From Haplosporangium gracile (taxonomy: Eukaryota; Mortierellomycota; Mortierellomycetes; Mortierellales; Mortierellaceae), in assembly GCA_015499985.1 (NCBI GenBank), contig JAAAUF010000004.1, positions 120,329-142,965 on the forward strand: 22,637 nucleotides of DNA, in the 5' to 3' direction. The position numbers were made by a program, and so were the translations under genes. Position 1 is the stretch's first letter. Each line of letters starts with the position of its first letter. Below the pieces are notes generated by a model, which saw only the letters and a list, made by a program, of their open reading frames with translations, was not told where the DNA came from and ran no database searches. Positions 1 to 9,918 of the stretch are shown piece after piece.

Positions 1-1303
1 GGGGGGGGGGGGGGGGGGAATGAGAGGAAGAATACTAGCCCTTAAGGGTCCCGTCTGGGCGTAGCCATTCTTTGATTGGGGAAGGCAGACAAGCGTGTGC
101 ATTTATGAAAAGGGTAATCGTGTATGCAATTAAAGGAAAGGTGCAAATGTGCAGTTATAGAGGGCAGCCACCAATTTTTTATTTTGATCTAAAATCAATG
201 GGTCCCTCAGCCCACGCAGCCCGAGTGGTCATGTCTCGCATCAAAGAGAGGAGAGAGGCTGTTCGGGCCGAAGTAACTGCCATTTGGAAAAGTCTATTCT
301 TTTGCTGGGACCAAAAAGGGCGATGATCATTTAGAGAAATGGGGATCGGTCTTTGTTGGGTGGTCAGGAAAAAAAAAAAGCTGAAGGTACGTGAACCCAC
401 TCAGGCTGAACCTGCCTTGTCTCTGACACCCACGGTTCCCTCTCTCCAACCATGCACGCGGGTCAACCTTTTAGCAGCTGTAGTTGAAAATAGAGCGACG
501 ATCGAATTGAAAAGTAAACCAACAAAAAAAAGTGCGCATCATTGTTTGGAGTAGTGGCGGTCCCTGCAAGACAGACAGACAGACATCATCATTGCTGTTG
601 TTACTCCGTACGTTGAAATTCCTTTCTTCTTACGGTTGAACTTGAACCTGGTCGGGCCATTCATATCGTTATTATTAACAAGCGTTATCCTTTCGTCAAC
701 AACCAGCAACCTTAACACTTTTTCACATCCTCGCTCCGTTTCAGTCGCATCCGAAAAAAGAAGAATGACTGGCGTCTTCTTTTTCCGCCTTGCTTTTTTT
801 TTTTTTGCATAAATATGCCCTTCATGCCTCACTCTCTACTTGTCTTCCTTCTTCAACAAACATACAAAGTTGAACTTCTAACACTCTCCCCTCGCTCTCT
901 CTCCAATTGATACCCCCTTTGTTTCCATTCATAACGAACGCTTCACTTCCTCTGCGTTATTTTACATCGTTTTTTCGTTTCTCGCCAAACCCCTTTTGCA
1001 CGAAGTCCCATCCATTTCTTCCTCTTCTTCGTTTACTTCTCTTCTCTCCCTTTCCCCTTTACTCACTTACTCTCCTTTCTCTCTGTCCCCTTCGCCCGTC
1101 TCCTCTTTCACTATCCTACTTCTTGCGGCCCCTGTTAACCCTTTTTTTTCTTTCTCAGCCTCTCACTTAAAACCGCCATATCCAGATTTTTTTTTTCACA
1201 CCTCTTTTTCACTCTTTCTTTCTATTCCACACTCTCGTTTTCAACTTCCCTCTCCTCCCTTCCCTTTCCTCTTCTAACCCACAGTCTAAAAAGATACAAA
1301 AAA
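1..1303. other. Gene-free left flank
   Basis: I find no convincing coding region here; the open frames are short and of low complexity. The window opens with 18 consecutive G residues, which may be a contig end or a base-calling artefact. A perfect 10-bp palindrome, CCCTTAAGGG, lies at 39-48, and a short ACAG-type tandem lies near 568-583. The right part (about 840-1290) is strongly pyrimidine-rich on the plus strand and is best read as the leader of the next gene. No tRNA-like A/B boxes were recognised by eye. Confidence 0.6.
809..815 (+). promoter_or_regulatory. TATA-like box upstream of the 343-aa gene
   Basis: The motif ATAAATA sits directly before a long C/T-rich tract (about 840-1290) leading to the ATG at 1304. 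The same arrangement of TATA-like box followed by pyrimidine leader recurs at other genes in this window. The implied 5' UTR is long, about 460 nt. I saw no good donor/acceptor pair for a leader intron. The start site is inferred, not observed. Confidence 0.4.
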
Positions 1304-2335
1304 ATGTCTTCAGTAGAAACAATTGCTCCCGCCGCCACCTTCCCAGCAACCAAGCCTAGACGGGGCCTGGCATCGATCAAGACCATGTTCAGCACCAAGA
1401 GACACACCGTTGCCCAGATCCCCTCTTCTTCTACTCCTATCTCTGAGGAGGACAATTCGAACGCTCAAGTGTCCCCACCTTCGGAATCTCCCTCTGCTTC
1501 CACCGATAGCGCAGAGGCTTCGCACTCGCAGTTGGCTTCGTCATCAACGTTGCACAAGGCCTCCTCGCTGTTTACGCCTAGCCAGAAAAAGGCACAAGAA
1601 AAGGCCGTCGAGAAGGAGAAGAAGGAACAGGTCAAGCAGGCCATCCAATTGAGCACCGTCGACCACCGAGGTGCCTTCTTGCCCCCGACCCCACTCGAGA
1701 AGGGCTATAAGGATCATTTCAAGGACAATGACGAGGACTACTTTGATACCATCATCTCGACTCCTCCCGAGCGTGTCAGGACCTTCCTCTCTGCAGCATC
1801 GACCATTAGCCCTGGCATGTTCTCCCTCCCCTCCAGCAAGATCAAGAGACATACTTTTACGTCTTTCCCTACTACCAACTTTTCCAAGGCTCCTACCACC
1901 ACTGCATCGGCTCCAACGTCTCCGACGACTGCTTCTATTGAGCAGATGGTAGCAAGCTCACCTCCTATCAGCCACCAACCCCCGACGGTCCCGCCCAAGG
2001 ATATGTACTACACTCCCAAAAAGCAACAACAGCAGATCCGTAACCGAGCCCAGATTTCGTTCTTGACGGGCGACGGGTCGGACGAAGATCTGACTGACGC
2101 CCTTGCGGACTCGATTAGCTCCCTGCTTTCATCAAGCCCTGCGTCGCCTTCTTCCCAGGAGGTCCCCGACTTGATGGCCGATGATGACGAGCATTCATCC
2201 GAGTCCGAATCACCCTCGTCATCGACCAATGTTTCGCCTAGGCACTCGACCGCCTCTCTCCAGTCTGGAAAGATGATGAAGAAGTGGCAGCCTGAGGAGC
2301 TTAGCCTTGGAGGTGAACTTGCCGTCTCGAACTAA
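1304..2335 (+). CDS. Intronless Ser/Pro/Thr-rich protein of unknown function, 343 aa
   Basis: This is a single uninterrupted frame from an ATG in good context (AAAAATG) to TAA, with 343 residues and no splice sites needed. I do not recognise the family. The protein looks mostly disordered: Ser, Pro and Thr dominate, with many SP/TP dipeptides. Visible islands are a basic N-terminal segment (residues about 17-35, with KPRR and STKRH), a Lys/Glu-rich probable helix or coiled coil (about 94-115), a more ordered-looking segment at about 118-172 (with GAFLPPTP and DNDEDYFDTI), a YYTPKKQQQQ segment (235-244), and acidic/serine patches (258-305). There is no signal peptide or membrane segment. The codon pattern and the upstream TATA-like box plus leader support a real gene. 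A signalling or cytoskeletal adaptor is possible, but no function can be assigned. Confidence 0.75.
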   Translation: MSSVETIAPAATFPATKPRRGLASIKTMFSTKRHTVAQIPSSSTPISEEDNSNAQVSPPSESPSASTDSAEASHSQLASSSTLHKASSLFTPSQKKAQEKAVEKEKKEQVKQAIQLSTVDHRGAFLPPTPLEKGYKDHFKDNDEDYFDTIISTPPERVRTFLSAASTISPGMFSLPSSKIKRHTFTSFPTTNFSKAPTTTASAPTSPTTASIEQMVASSPPISHQPPTVPPKDMYYTPKKQQQQIRNRAQISFLTGDGSDEDLTDALADSISSLLSSSPASPSSQEVPDLMADDDEHSSESESPSSSTNVSPRHSTASLQSGKMMKKWQPEELSLGGELAVSN

Positions 2336-2582
2336 TTGGCTTTTTTTTGACAGTTAACTGTACTCTCTCCATCCCCTACCTCCTTGCTCCCTAACTCCAT
2401 CTTAGTAATATATCCTTGTACCTATAGCCTTCGTTTCTATTCTTCTTTATATTTAGTAGTTCTTCGTAATTCATAATACCACTCTATCTCTATCTTTATC
2501 TCAATCTATCTATTTGTCTCTTCTTTTTTTTTTTTTTGTTGGTCTCCTTTTTCGACAATACATGTGTCTATGGAAAGCGAAC

Positions 2583-2588
2583 AATAAA
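2583..2588 (+). terminator. Poly(A) signal of the 343-aa gene
   Basis: AATAAA lies about 250 nt after the stop codon at 2335, in AT-rich sequence with T-runs upstream. It is the first exact hexamer downstream of the gene. The cleavage site is not known. Confidence 0.45.
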
Positions 2589-4174
2589 AAAAAAACGTTG
2601 CCACGCCCCCGGAAATATCAAAAATGAAAAAAAAATATGCTCAATTGACATCCATCGAACATGTAACGGACTTTTTTTTTTATTTTCTGTTTCTCTAAAA
2701 TAACCACATTACTTCAAGGGAGGATGGGTTTGCACTTGCAGCATGCAAGATAGATGGATACCCCTTACTTCCACCAACCAAAAAAAAATAATAATAATAA
2801 TAATAATAATGCTGGTTTTATTCATTGGACTCCCTCTCGTCTTTACTATTCTGCGGTTACATCATACGGCCCGATACAAATCCCAAGAGAGAGAGAGGAA
2901 CGCAATTGTTTTGGTTTGTTTTTATTTTGGATGCCCAGAGTTACATGCATGCATCTGGGCGGAGGAAATAACAGGGGTGGGTCAATACAGAGATCGAGCA
3001 GAGAGAGAGAGCGAGAGAAGGAAAAGGGCAATAGAGAGGAAAGAGAATGAAGCGGTTTTGCGCTCCGCGTGCCAGCTTCTATCAATTACCCTCTGGTCCA
3101 AGTTTAGAGGTCCAGACAACTTAATTGCATGCTGCCCGTATCCAGCTTAGGTATCAGGTCATGAACAACATTTGGGACCCTTGAAAAAAAATTACCTCGA
3201 CTTCTTTTTTTTTTTTTTTTTGGAAAGTTGCGCAGACAGGCAGACTAAACGAAAGGAGTCCAAATAGAGAGAAATACGGGCTGAAGCGTGGACTGACCCC
3301 TCATTCTTTTCTTTCTTTGATGTGGATTTTTGAGTGAAAGTGCCAAGGTCAAAGTCGATGTACAAGTCAGTCCGGTCAAGGCAGTCAAACCTAAGCAAGG
3401 AGAAGAGGAGGGGGCGTAGCGATCAAAGCGCTCGCCTGCAGGAAAATTGGACTTTTGTAATGACCAACTCTTTTGCGGCGTGATGGGCGTAAGGAGGTTG
3501 AAGAAGGCGACGATAAAGGGAGGAAAGGGTATTTTGGACTTCATTACTAGGCAGCATTTGGCTTTCCCTCTCCTCGCACCCTAGAAGGAATGGGCAGGGG
3601 TGACGAACAGAGCAGAAGTGAGCTGGCTCACCTGTGGCACCACTTTAAAGCACTAGTCCGGGAATATATAGTCTCTAAACTTTGCGCGTTTTTTTTTCTT
3701 TCTGTTTGCTCTGTTTTATGAGCTTTTGCACCACAAGATTCAACTTCATTTCGGTTCGTTTCTGTAGTAAAAAAAAAGAAAATGCATGACCAGACAACAG
3801 AAGAAAAAGAAATTCCTTCAAAGTATCCTTACAGTACTTGTACGTGAATGGTGCATGTAAGGTTATACTCTTTATGCTGCACTCGCTATAGGTTCCCTCT
3901 CTCAGTCGTTTGTCCATTCGTTTATTTGGTTCAGGCTGTTGAGCTTTTTTCAGTTTACTTTTGATGAGAAACCTCGTGGTTGAAGGAAAAAAAAGAAAAA
4001 AAAAAAAAGGTATGCATCAGTCTCAGGGCATAGACTCTGGCGGGAGGATAGGCGCCTCAATTGAAATGAAAAACAAGAGTCGCATGCCTTTCATTCACGT
4101 ACCCTGCATGCATGGTATGATTTTCTTTTTCTCGTGTACCTAGACGGATAATCAATCGGACAAGAGATGTCTCT
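2589..4174. other. Gene-poor stretch between convergent genes
   Basis: No supported coding gene. Contents: eight AAT units (2787-2810); GA-rich tracts near 2886-2900 and 2999-3055 that read as a pyrimidine-rich strand on the minus side; a 17-T run (3205-3221); and a TATATA motif at 3665-3670 followed by a T/C-rich stretch. Open frames are short and of biased composition. Because both flanking genes end here, a 1.6 kb gap of this size is unusual for so gene-dense a region and may hold a non-coding transcript. Confidence 0.55.
2787..2810. repeat. (AAT)8 microsatellite
   Basis: Eight perfect AAT units follow an A-run at about 2780-2788. It lies between convergent genes, outside any coding region. 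Length is likely to vary between strains. Confidence 0.9.
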
Positions 4175-4180
4175 TTTATT
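4175..4180 (-). terminator. Poly(A) signal of the 5-oxoprolinase gene
   Basis: TTTATT on the plus strand reads AATAAA on the minus strand, about 51 nt after the stop codon at 4231-4233. Position and sequence fit a polyadenylation signal. Confidence 0.6.
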
Positions 4181-4230
4181 CCCTCGGACTAAAGCTGTGG
4201 AAGGTGGAAAAGACATCGGATCTCCATATT

Positions 4231-7200
4231 TTACACACTGGCTTCTTGGAGGGACTGGTACTCATTGACACTACCCCTGGCGAAAACCTGTTGCTGTTGG
4301 AAGGCGGGGAGAGATGAATCTGAGTGTGAAACGCCATCTTTACTACCCCAGGCACCTCCGCCGGGAGTACAGATCAAGAGACGATCCCCAGCCTTGACAT
4401 TGGCCGTGTTCTTTCCAGAAAGATTGACCGTTCTAAAGACAGTCTCAGTCTCGTCTTTGTTGTTGTCGACCTTGGTGGCCGTCGACGATTCTTCGGCAAC
4501 GAGGAGACCGTCCTTCTTGCGAATCGTACGCTTTTGGACCCACAGGTTCTTGCCCGATGCTCCGGGTCCACCGCCAGCCATGCCATAGGGCTGGAAGACT
4601 CGGCGCTCGCTCAGGATCGACACCTCCATGGGCTCCAAGAACTCGATATCGCGAACCAGGCCCTCTCCACCAGGGTGGAGTCCCTCTCCTCCTGAGCCGG
4701 CACGTAGTGCAAACTCACGAAGAATGACGGGATATCTCCGTTCCAGGATCTCGGGGTCTGTAATACGCGTATTTGTCATATGCTATGAGTACAATAAAAA
4801 AAGAGAGTGCTTAGTGATATGAGACCCTTTTAAAAAATAAACCCCACAAGGTTCAAAAGCATTCCACTTTTTTTTTTCTTGTTTACAACTTACAGTGTGG
4901 ACACCGCTCTGTCCATTCCAGGTGGGGCCAGCACCGGCACCTCCAGCAATGGTCTCATAGTATCCCCAGCCCTCAACAACCTTGGCACCACCCGTCTCGG
5001 CATCCAGCGTCTTGCCACCAACACCAAACGTCAAGTTGTTCATACAGCCCTGAGAGGCACCACAGACCTGGAAGGCTTTCAAGATCACATCAACCAGTCT
5101 CTGCGAAACCAGGACATTGCCTCCGACCACAGCAGCCGTCTCAGATGGAGCCAGCATCGACTTGTCGGGAATGTTGATCGTAACCGGGGACAGGCATCCT
5201 TGGTTCAATGGGATATCCATCGCGACCATACAGCGCAAGCAGTAAATAATGGCGGAGTGGGTGACCGAGACAGGTGCATTGCAGTTACCGTACACTTCCT
5301 CGCTAGTGCCCTCGAAATCAAAGATGGCCGATCCATCCTCGGGATTGATCTCGATACGCAGGCTGATCTTGCTACCGTCGTCCATGCAGTCCGAGGCGAC
5401 CAAGTCCTTGCCCTGCGAGCGACGCAATGCGCCCTTCAAGAGATCGCGTACGGCCATCTCGGCGTTCTTGCGGATATGCATCATATAGGCCTGAACTACA
5501 TCCAGACCATACTCGCCAATCAGACCCTTGACCAATCCAATACCCTTGTGGTTGGCAGCGACTTGTGCTTTCAAATCCGAGACGTTGTCGCGCAAACAGC
5601 GAGTCCCACTGCAGCCGGGGTACTTGGCGGGCTCATCCACCAGCAGCTTGGTCAGTCCCTCCAAATCAAAGTGGCCCTTCGAGACCAACTTGAAGGACCG
5701 GATTGCGGCACCTTCCTGGTAAAGCTCCTTGGAGTTGGGAGGCATCGATCCAGGCAGAATGCCTCCGATATCAGCATGGTGTCCACGGGAGGCGACAAAG
5801 AAGACAATCTCGCCATTGTTGAAAACGGGCGTAATGATGGTGATGTCAGGCAAATGGCTTCCTCCAGCGGCAGGGTGGTTGGTCATGATCACATCGCCTT
5901 CGGTAATGTCGCCCTTGTAGTACTCCATCTGGTACTTCACAGCATGCGACAACGATCCCAGGTGGACGGGGATATGTGGCGCGTTGGCGACCAAGCCTCC
6001 ATCGGGTCCAAAGAGTGCACAAGAAAAGTCGAGTCGCTCCTTGATGTTGGTGCTGATGGCGGTCTTTTGAAGAGTTCGCCCCATCTGCTCGGCGATCGAC
6101 ATGAACCGGTTGCCAAACACAGCCAGCATGATGGGATCCATCTCGGTCGTCACCTGCAACTTATGTCCGTCCCCAATAGTGATGACAACGGTGCTGGATG
6201 TAACCAATCCTGTGCAGAAGGGCTGGATCAGGATAGCCGAGTTAGCATCCATGATGATGGCGGGACCTGCAACCGTAGTGCCGACAGGCAGCTTCTCGAG
6301 TAAGTAGGTAGGAGTCTTGTCGTTGCGTCCAGTCTCAAAGTAGATACTGGTTAAGCCCTCGGCGTTGGAAGGATCGACAGGTGCGGGCTTCAAGGTCTTC
6401 ATCTCTTCGTAAACAGACAAGGACGAAGACTGGGCCGACTTGCCAATACCGCGTACACGAACATCATCCACGATAATATCGCGGTCAGGTAGATGAAATC
6501 CAAACTCATACTTGTAATTCTCAACAAAGGCTCCGGAAAAGTTCCAGTTGTCTGCAGCCTCAGGCTTGAGAGTCATGAGGGCACAGTCTGTTCCATTGTA
6601 CCGAAGGTTGAGATAGATTTCGCACTCGATGTGGTCTTTCTCGAAACCCTGCTTTCCGAGTTCCTCGTGGCACTGAGAGACGAGGACATTGATTCTCTCC
6701 TTCAACCCTGGCAAGGTTTTCTCAGAAAGGGTATCAGAGCTGGGCTCCTGCGCCTCATAGACGACATCGGCCAATGACAGTCCATAAGCTGAGAGAACAG
6801 AACCGTACTTGTGGATGAAGATGCTCGAGATGCCCAAAGCGCGTGCAATGGCGCAGGCGTGCTGCCCTCCTGCTCCTCCAAAGACGGAAAGAATATGCTT
6901 CGATGCATCGTGACCCTTGGCTTCTGTGAGAGCACGGATAGGACGGCACATCGATTCGTTGGCGACCTTGATAAATCTTTAGAATGTAATTTTGGTCTTG
7001 TCAGTTCTCTGTCAACTCATGCAACATATTGAATACCTGAACATCATTACAAATATAAACATTGGTCAACTTACCCGTATGCGACCTCGTCAACAGACAT
7101 GTTGTTCCACTGAAGAGCCTCTGCCTCTTTGTCCTTGGCCATGTAGGCGTTGATCTCCTTGGTGAGCTCCTCGAACTTGCTGCGTGCAATAGCGACGTCC

Positions 7201-9184
7201 AAGCCCTCGTTCTCCTTGAGGCCAAAGATCTTGGGGAAGTACTCGGGGTTCAGGCGGCCGAGGACCAAGTTGGCGTCGGTCACAGTTAATGGGCCGCCTT
7301 TACGGTAGCAAGCAGGTCCAGGGTGGGCGGACGCACTCTCTGGTCCAACTACAAATGTTCCGTTCCTGAAGAACAGCATCGATCCGCCTCCAGCAGCGAC
7401 GGTGTTGATGTCTAATTGCGGTGCCTGAACAGTGACTCCGGCTGTGGTCGTCTCAAACACGTGCTCGTACTTTCCGCTGAAACGCGAAACGTCCGTACTG
7501 GTGCCTCCCATGTCGAACCCAATGACAGGAACGCCGTCCTTGGGGTCGAATGCAGTCATACCGTATCCAACAACGCCACCGGCAGGACCGGAAAGAATAG
7601 CGCGGAGACCAGAGAAGTGGCTGACAGGAACTAAACCACCGTCACTTTGCATGAACTGCAACGAGACGTTCTTGATGAGATTCTCGTCAAATCCACTGAC
7701 GAATCCGTCGACATACGTCTTGATGCATGGTGTCAAGTATGCATCAGCCGTGGCAGAGGTACCGCGGGGGACCATCTTGATCATGGGCATGATAACCGAA
7801 GAGAGCGAAATATGAGTGAAGCCGATCTCCTGGGCAAGCGCGCCGACTGCCTGCTCGTGGTCGACAAATGTGTAAGAGTGAAGAAGACAGACAGCAATGC
7901 TCCTAAATCCTTGATTGTAGAGGTCCTGAAGTTGCTCCTTGATCTTGACCATGTCTATGTTTTCAGTAGATAATCAAAGTATTGTCAGTCTCAAGTCAAG
8001 AATTGGCTGTCATCTATACTGAATGAACGCGGTAGTTTTGGCGTACCTGGCTTTTGTAACACGTGAACATATTCTCCAGAGATGCCCTTGACGAAAGATG
8101 GGTCCTTGGGGTCAATGTTTTCAACAACACCCATTGGACTTGAGGTATAGCCGACCAATGTAACTCTACCATAAAAAACGCGTCAACATGACAAAGAACG
8201 TAAGTATACAATCGCGTCAAAATGAGTATTAGTGGCGAATCAGCTGCGCATGAACGTCTGAGTGGCGGCGTACCTCTCTTCAACCTCGACGACAGACTGG
8301 TACAATACATCTGGTTTGGTAATGGATAGATCAAAGATCTTGGGACGCGACTGATTGCCTGCAAGGTGGGCAAGAAGGGTGGACAAGGAAGGGGGGTTTA
8401 GTATTTATCCACCTGCTTGCACCATTTGCCACCAATCCAAGTGACACCTATGGGCTGAAAGTCGAACGCGAACAAGGATGGGTTTGCATTGTGTTCTCGG
8501 ACCCATCTCTGGCGATAAAATGTTTTTCCGACCCTTCAACGTTAACTTCTCTGTTTTGTTCAGCCCTCCTGACTTCTGACATCTTACCGATCAACAAGAG
8601 ATCCTATAAATTGCATGAATCGCAATAAGCGAGAGGTCAAAACAGTTAGAACAGGTGAGTAGACACGAGGATAAGGTTGAACCTACTAAACAAGCCGGTA
8701 AAATGGCTTTTGTGTCATGATGATTTTGGAACTACCTTGAATCCTTTTGTAATTAATAATGCGCAGCGTTCGCCCTTTCTCTCCAACAACGCGTTCGTTG
8801 CCACCGTGGTCCCCATGCGAATCGACTCTATATCAGAGCAAACAAATGTTGAGCGTGAGAACAATTGATGCAAAATGTAAATGGAACTCGGAGGGTAACA
8901 AGCTGATGCGAGAAGTGTTTTATACCGAGCTTCTCTGTGGCGACAAGCTGCTCGCGCGGGTGGGACTTTCCGGTGGCAATCTCGAGGATGCGACGGATAC
9001 CCTCTCTGGGAGCATCTGGGTAATTGCTTGGATCAACCGAAAGCAACTTGACAACGAGTTCCTTGCGTCCGGAGGGGTATGTATCGGAGACTGGCACGGG
9101 GATGGAGGCGACACAGTCTGTGAAGGTTCCGCCTCTGTCGATGCAGACCCGAATGCCGTTTTTGTGAGAAGTAGTGGTGACCAT
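4231..9184 (-). CDS. 5-oxoprolinase (ATP-hydrolysing), 1361 aa, 8 exons
   Basis: Exons in transcript order: 9184-8926, 8827-8736, 8603-8588, 8358-8274, 8165-8047, 7954-7075, 6976-4894, 4782-4231. The joined frame is 4086 nt and closes in phase. The family hydrolyses 5-oxo-L-proline to glutamate using ATP, the salvage step of the gamma-glutamyl (glutathione) cycle, in the cytosol. The HyuA-type ATPase half has the phosphate-binding DRGGTFTD at residues 16-23, [10 protein letters not shown] at 312-321 and DMGGTSTD at 338-345, followed by [10 protein letters not shown] at 516-525. The HyuB half begins near residue 763 and contains [13 protein letters not shown] (849-861) and HHADIGG (883-889). 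Length is near that of animal enzymes (about 1290 aa); part of the excess is an insertion before the C-terminal FRTVNLSGK. The ATG at 9184 is the first in frame. The gene is divergent from ASE1. Confusion with separate bacterial-type hydantoinase A or B is unlikely, as both halves are fused. Confidence 0.96.
8588..8603 (-). other. 16-nt microexon (exon 3) of the 5-oxoprolinase gene
   Basis: On the minus strand this reads TATAG|GATCTCTTGTTGATCG|GTAAGA. It encodes Asp118-Leu-Leu-Leu-Ile plus the first base of Gly123. The preceding exon ends in phase 0 (GGATTCAAG) and the next begins GCAATCAG, so the join gives GFK-DLLLIG-NQSRP, a conserved stretch of the family. Because 16 is not a multiple of 3, skipping it would shift the frame. 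It is flanked by introns of 132 and 229 nt. Confidence 0.88.
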
Positions 9185-9908
9185 GAGAATGAGCCGTGTG
9201 TGTCGAGTAATGAGGGAGGTTGAAGAGTGGGAGTGCAAAGTGTGTGATGAAGGAAAAGAAGAAGAAGAGGTAAGAAAGTTGTGGGAAGTTGTCTTGTACT
9301 TTTGTACTTTCCTTGTGCTGCTGTTCGCATCCAAAAGAGGGCAACAAGTTGCACCCAATTGATCCTCAGCCAGTCACATCTCGTCGCTCTTTCACAAAAG
9401 GATATATACAGCAGCTTGATCGAGAGAGCCTGTCCGGGAAAGAAAGAAAGAACGAAAAAAAAGAAGGGTTCCCATCCTTCCCAGAGTCCACCGTGGGAAA
9501 CAGTATCCCATCGCTATTCGCAAAAAGATACCTTTTGGGGATGAGCCAAACCAACACCATTGAGAAGGCAAGCTCACTTGAACCCTTCGATGTCAATTTC
9601 TTGCGAACTGTGTCCCTGATTTTTACTTTTGTCCGTGGACACAAAGCAGTCCCGCGACTCGCACTTGTTTTCCTTGCCGCGTTGAATTGACTACATGGTC
9701 TTTTGTCTGAGTTCCTCTTTTTTACGTCTCGCCACCAAACATCAAACAAAACAAGCAAACAAAACAACACATTCGCTTTTTGCAACTTCACGCAGTCGCA
9801 ACAAGCCAACAAACCAACAAACCAACTCTCGGACACTTGGCTTGACTGGATTCATTAAACTCGACTTTTAATCCACGGACGTATGTATCTGCCAGTCAAC
9901 ACAGAGGA
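9185..9908. promoter_or_regulatory. Divergent promoter region, 5-oxoprolinase / ASE1
   Basis: This is 724 bp between two start codons pointing outward. The oxoprolinase side has a TATATA motif (9403-9408) and a leader that is pyrimidine-rich on the minus strand (about 9240-9290). The ASE1 side has an A/C-rich leader with a short tandem of ACAAACCA-like units (about 9802-9826), and I see no clear TATA box for it. Shared control of the two genes is possible but not shown. Confidence 0.6.
9402..9408 (-). promoter_or_regulatory. TATA-like box for 5-oxoprolinase
   Basis: The minus strand reads TGTATATATCC, about 220 nt upstream of the ATG at 9184. It is nearly palindromic and so could in principle serve either direction, but its spacing to the minus-strand pyrimidine leader favours the oxoprolinase gene. 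Confidence 0.4.
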
Positions 9909-9918
9909 ATGTCATTGA
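9883..9918 (+). promoter_or_regulatory. Upstream ORF overlapping the ASE1 start codon
   Basis: An ATG at 9883 opens an 11-codon frame (MYLPVNTEECH) whose TGA at 9916-9918 lies inside the main coding region, in another frame. Its -3 base is C, a weak context; the main ATG at 9909 has G at -3. If the mRNA includes it, ribosomes using it could not reinitiate downstream at the main start. Whether transcripts begin upstream of 9883 is unknown. Confidence 0.4.

Noticed and set aside
907..1277. Overlapping short frames rich in Ser, Leu, Phe and Pro
   Set aside because: They are translations of the pyrimidine-rich leader of the 343-aa gene and have no other support.
1265..1284. Possible 3' splice site (CTAAC then CACAG) just before the ATG of the 343-aa gene
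   Set aside because: The branch-like CTAAC is only a few bases from the AG, and no credible donor was found in the upstream leader.
2930..2960. ATGCATGCAT alternating purine-pyrimidine run
   Set aside because: It is only about 10 bp and isolated; not enough to argue for a structural or regulatory role.
4879..6303. 474-codon open frame on the plus strand
   Set aside because: It lies wholly antisense to exon 7 of the 5-oxoprolinase gene, whose protein is strongly conserved; the opposite frame is open because of codon bias and its product has no recognisable domain.
8178..8183. ACGCGT (MCB-like) motifs here, at 4764 and at 21762
   Set aside because: A 6-bp word is expected several times by chance in 22 kb; these copies lie in an intron, an exon and a leader with no consistent position.
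8828..9358. Longer N-terminus for 5-oxoprolinase starting at 9358
   Set aside because: The codon there is TTG, not ATG, and the added residues are translated pyrimidine leader; the first in-frame ATG is 9184, just before the conserved DRGGTFTD.
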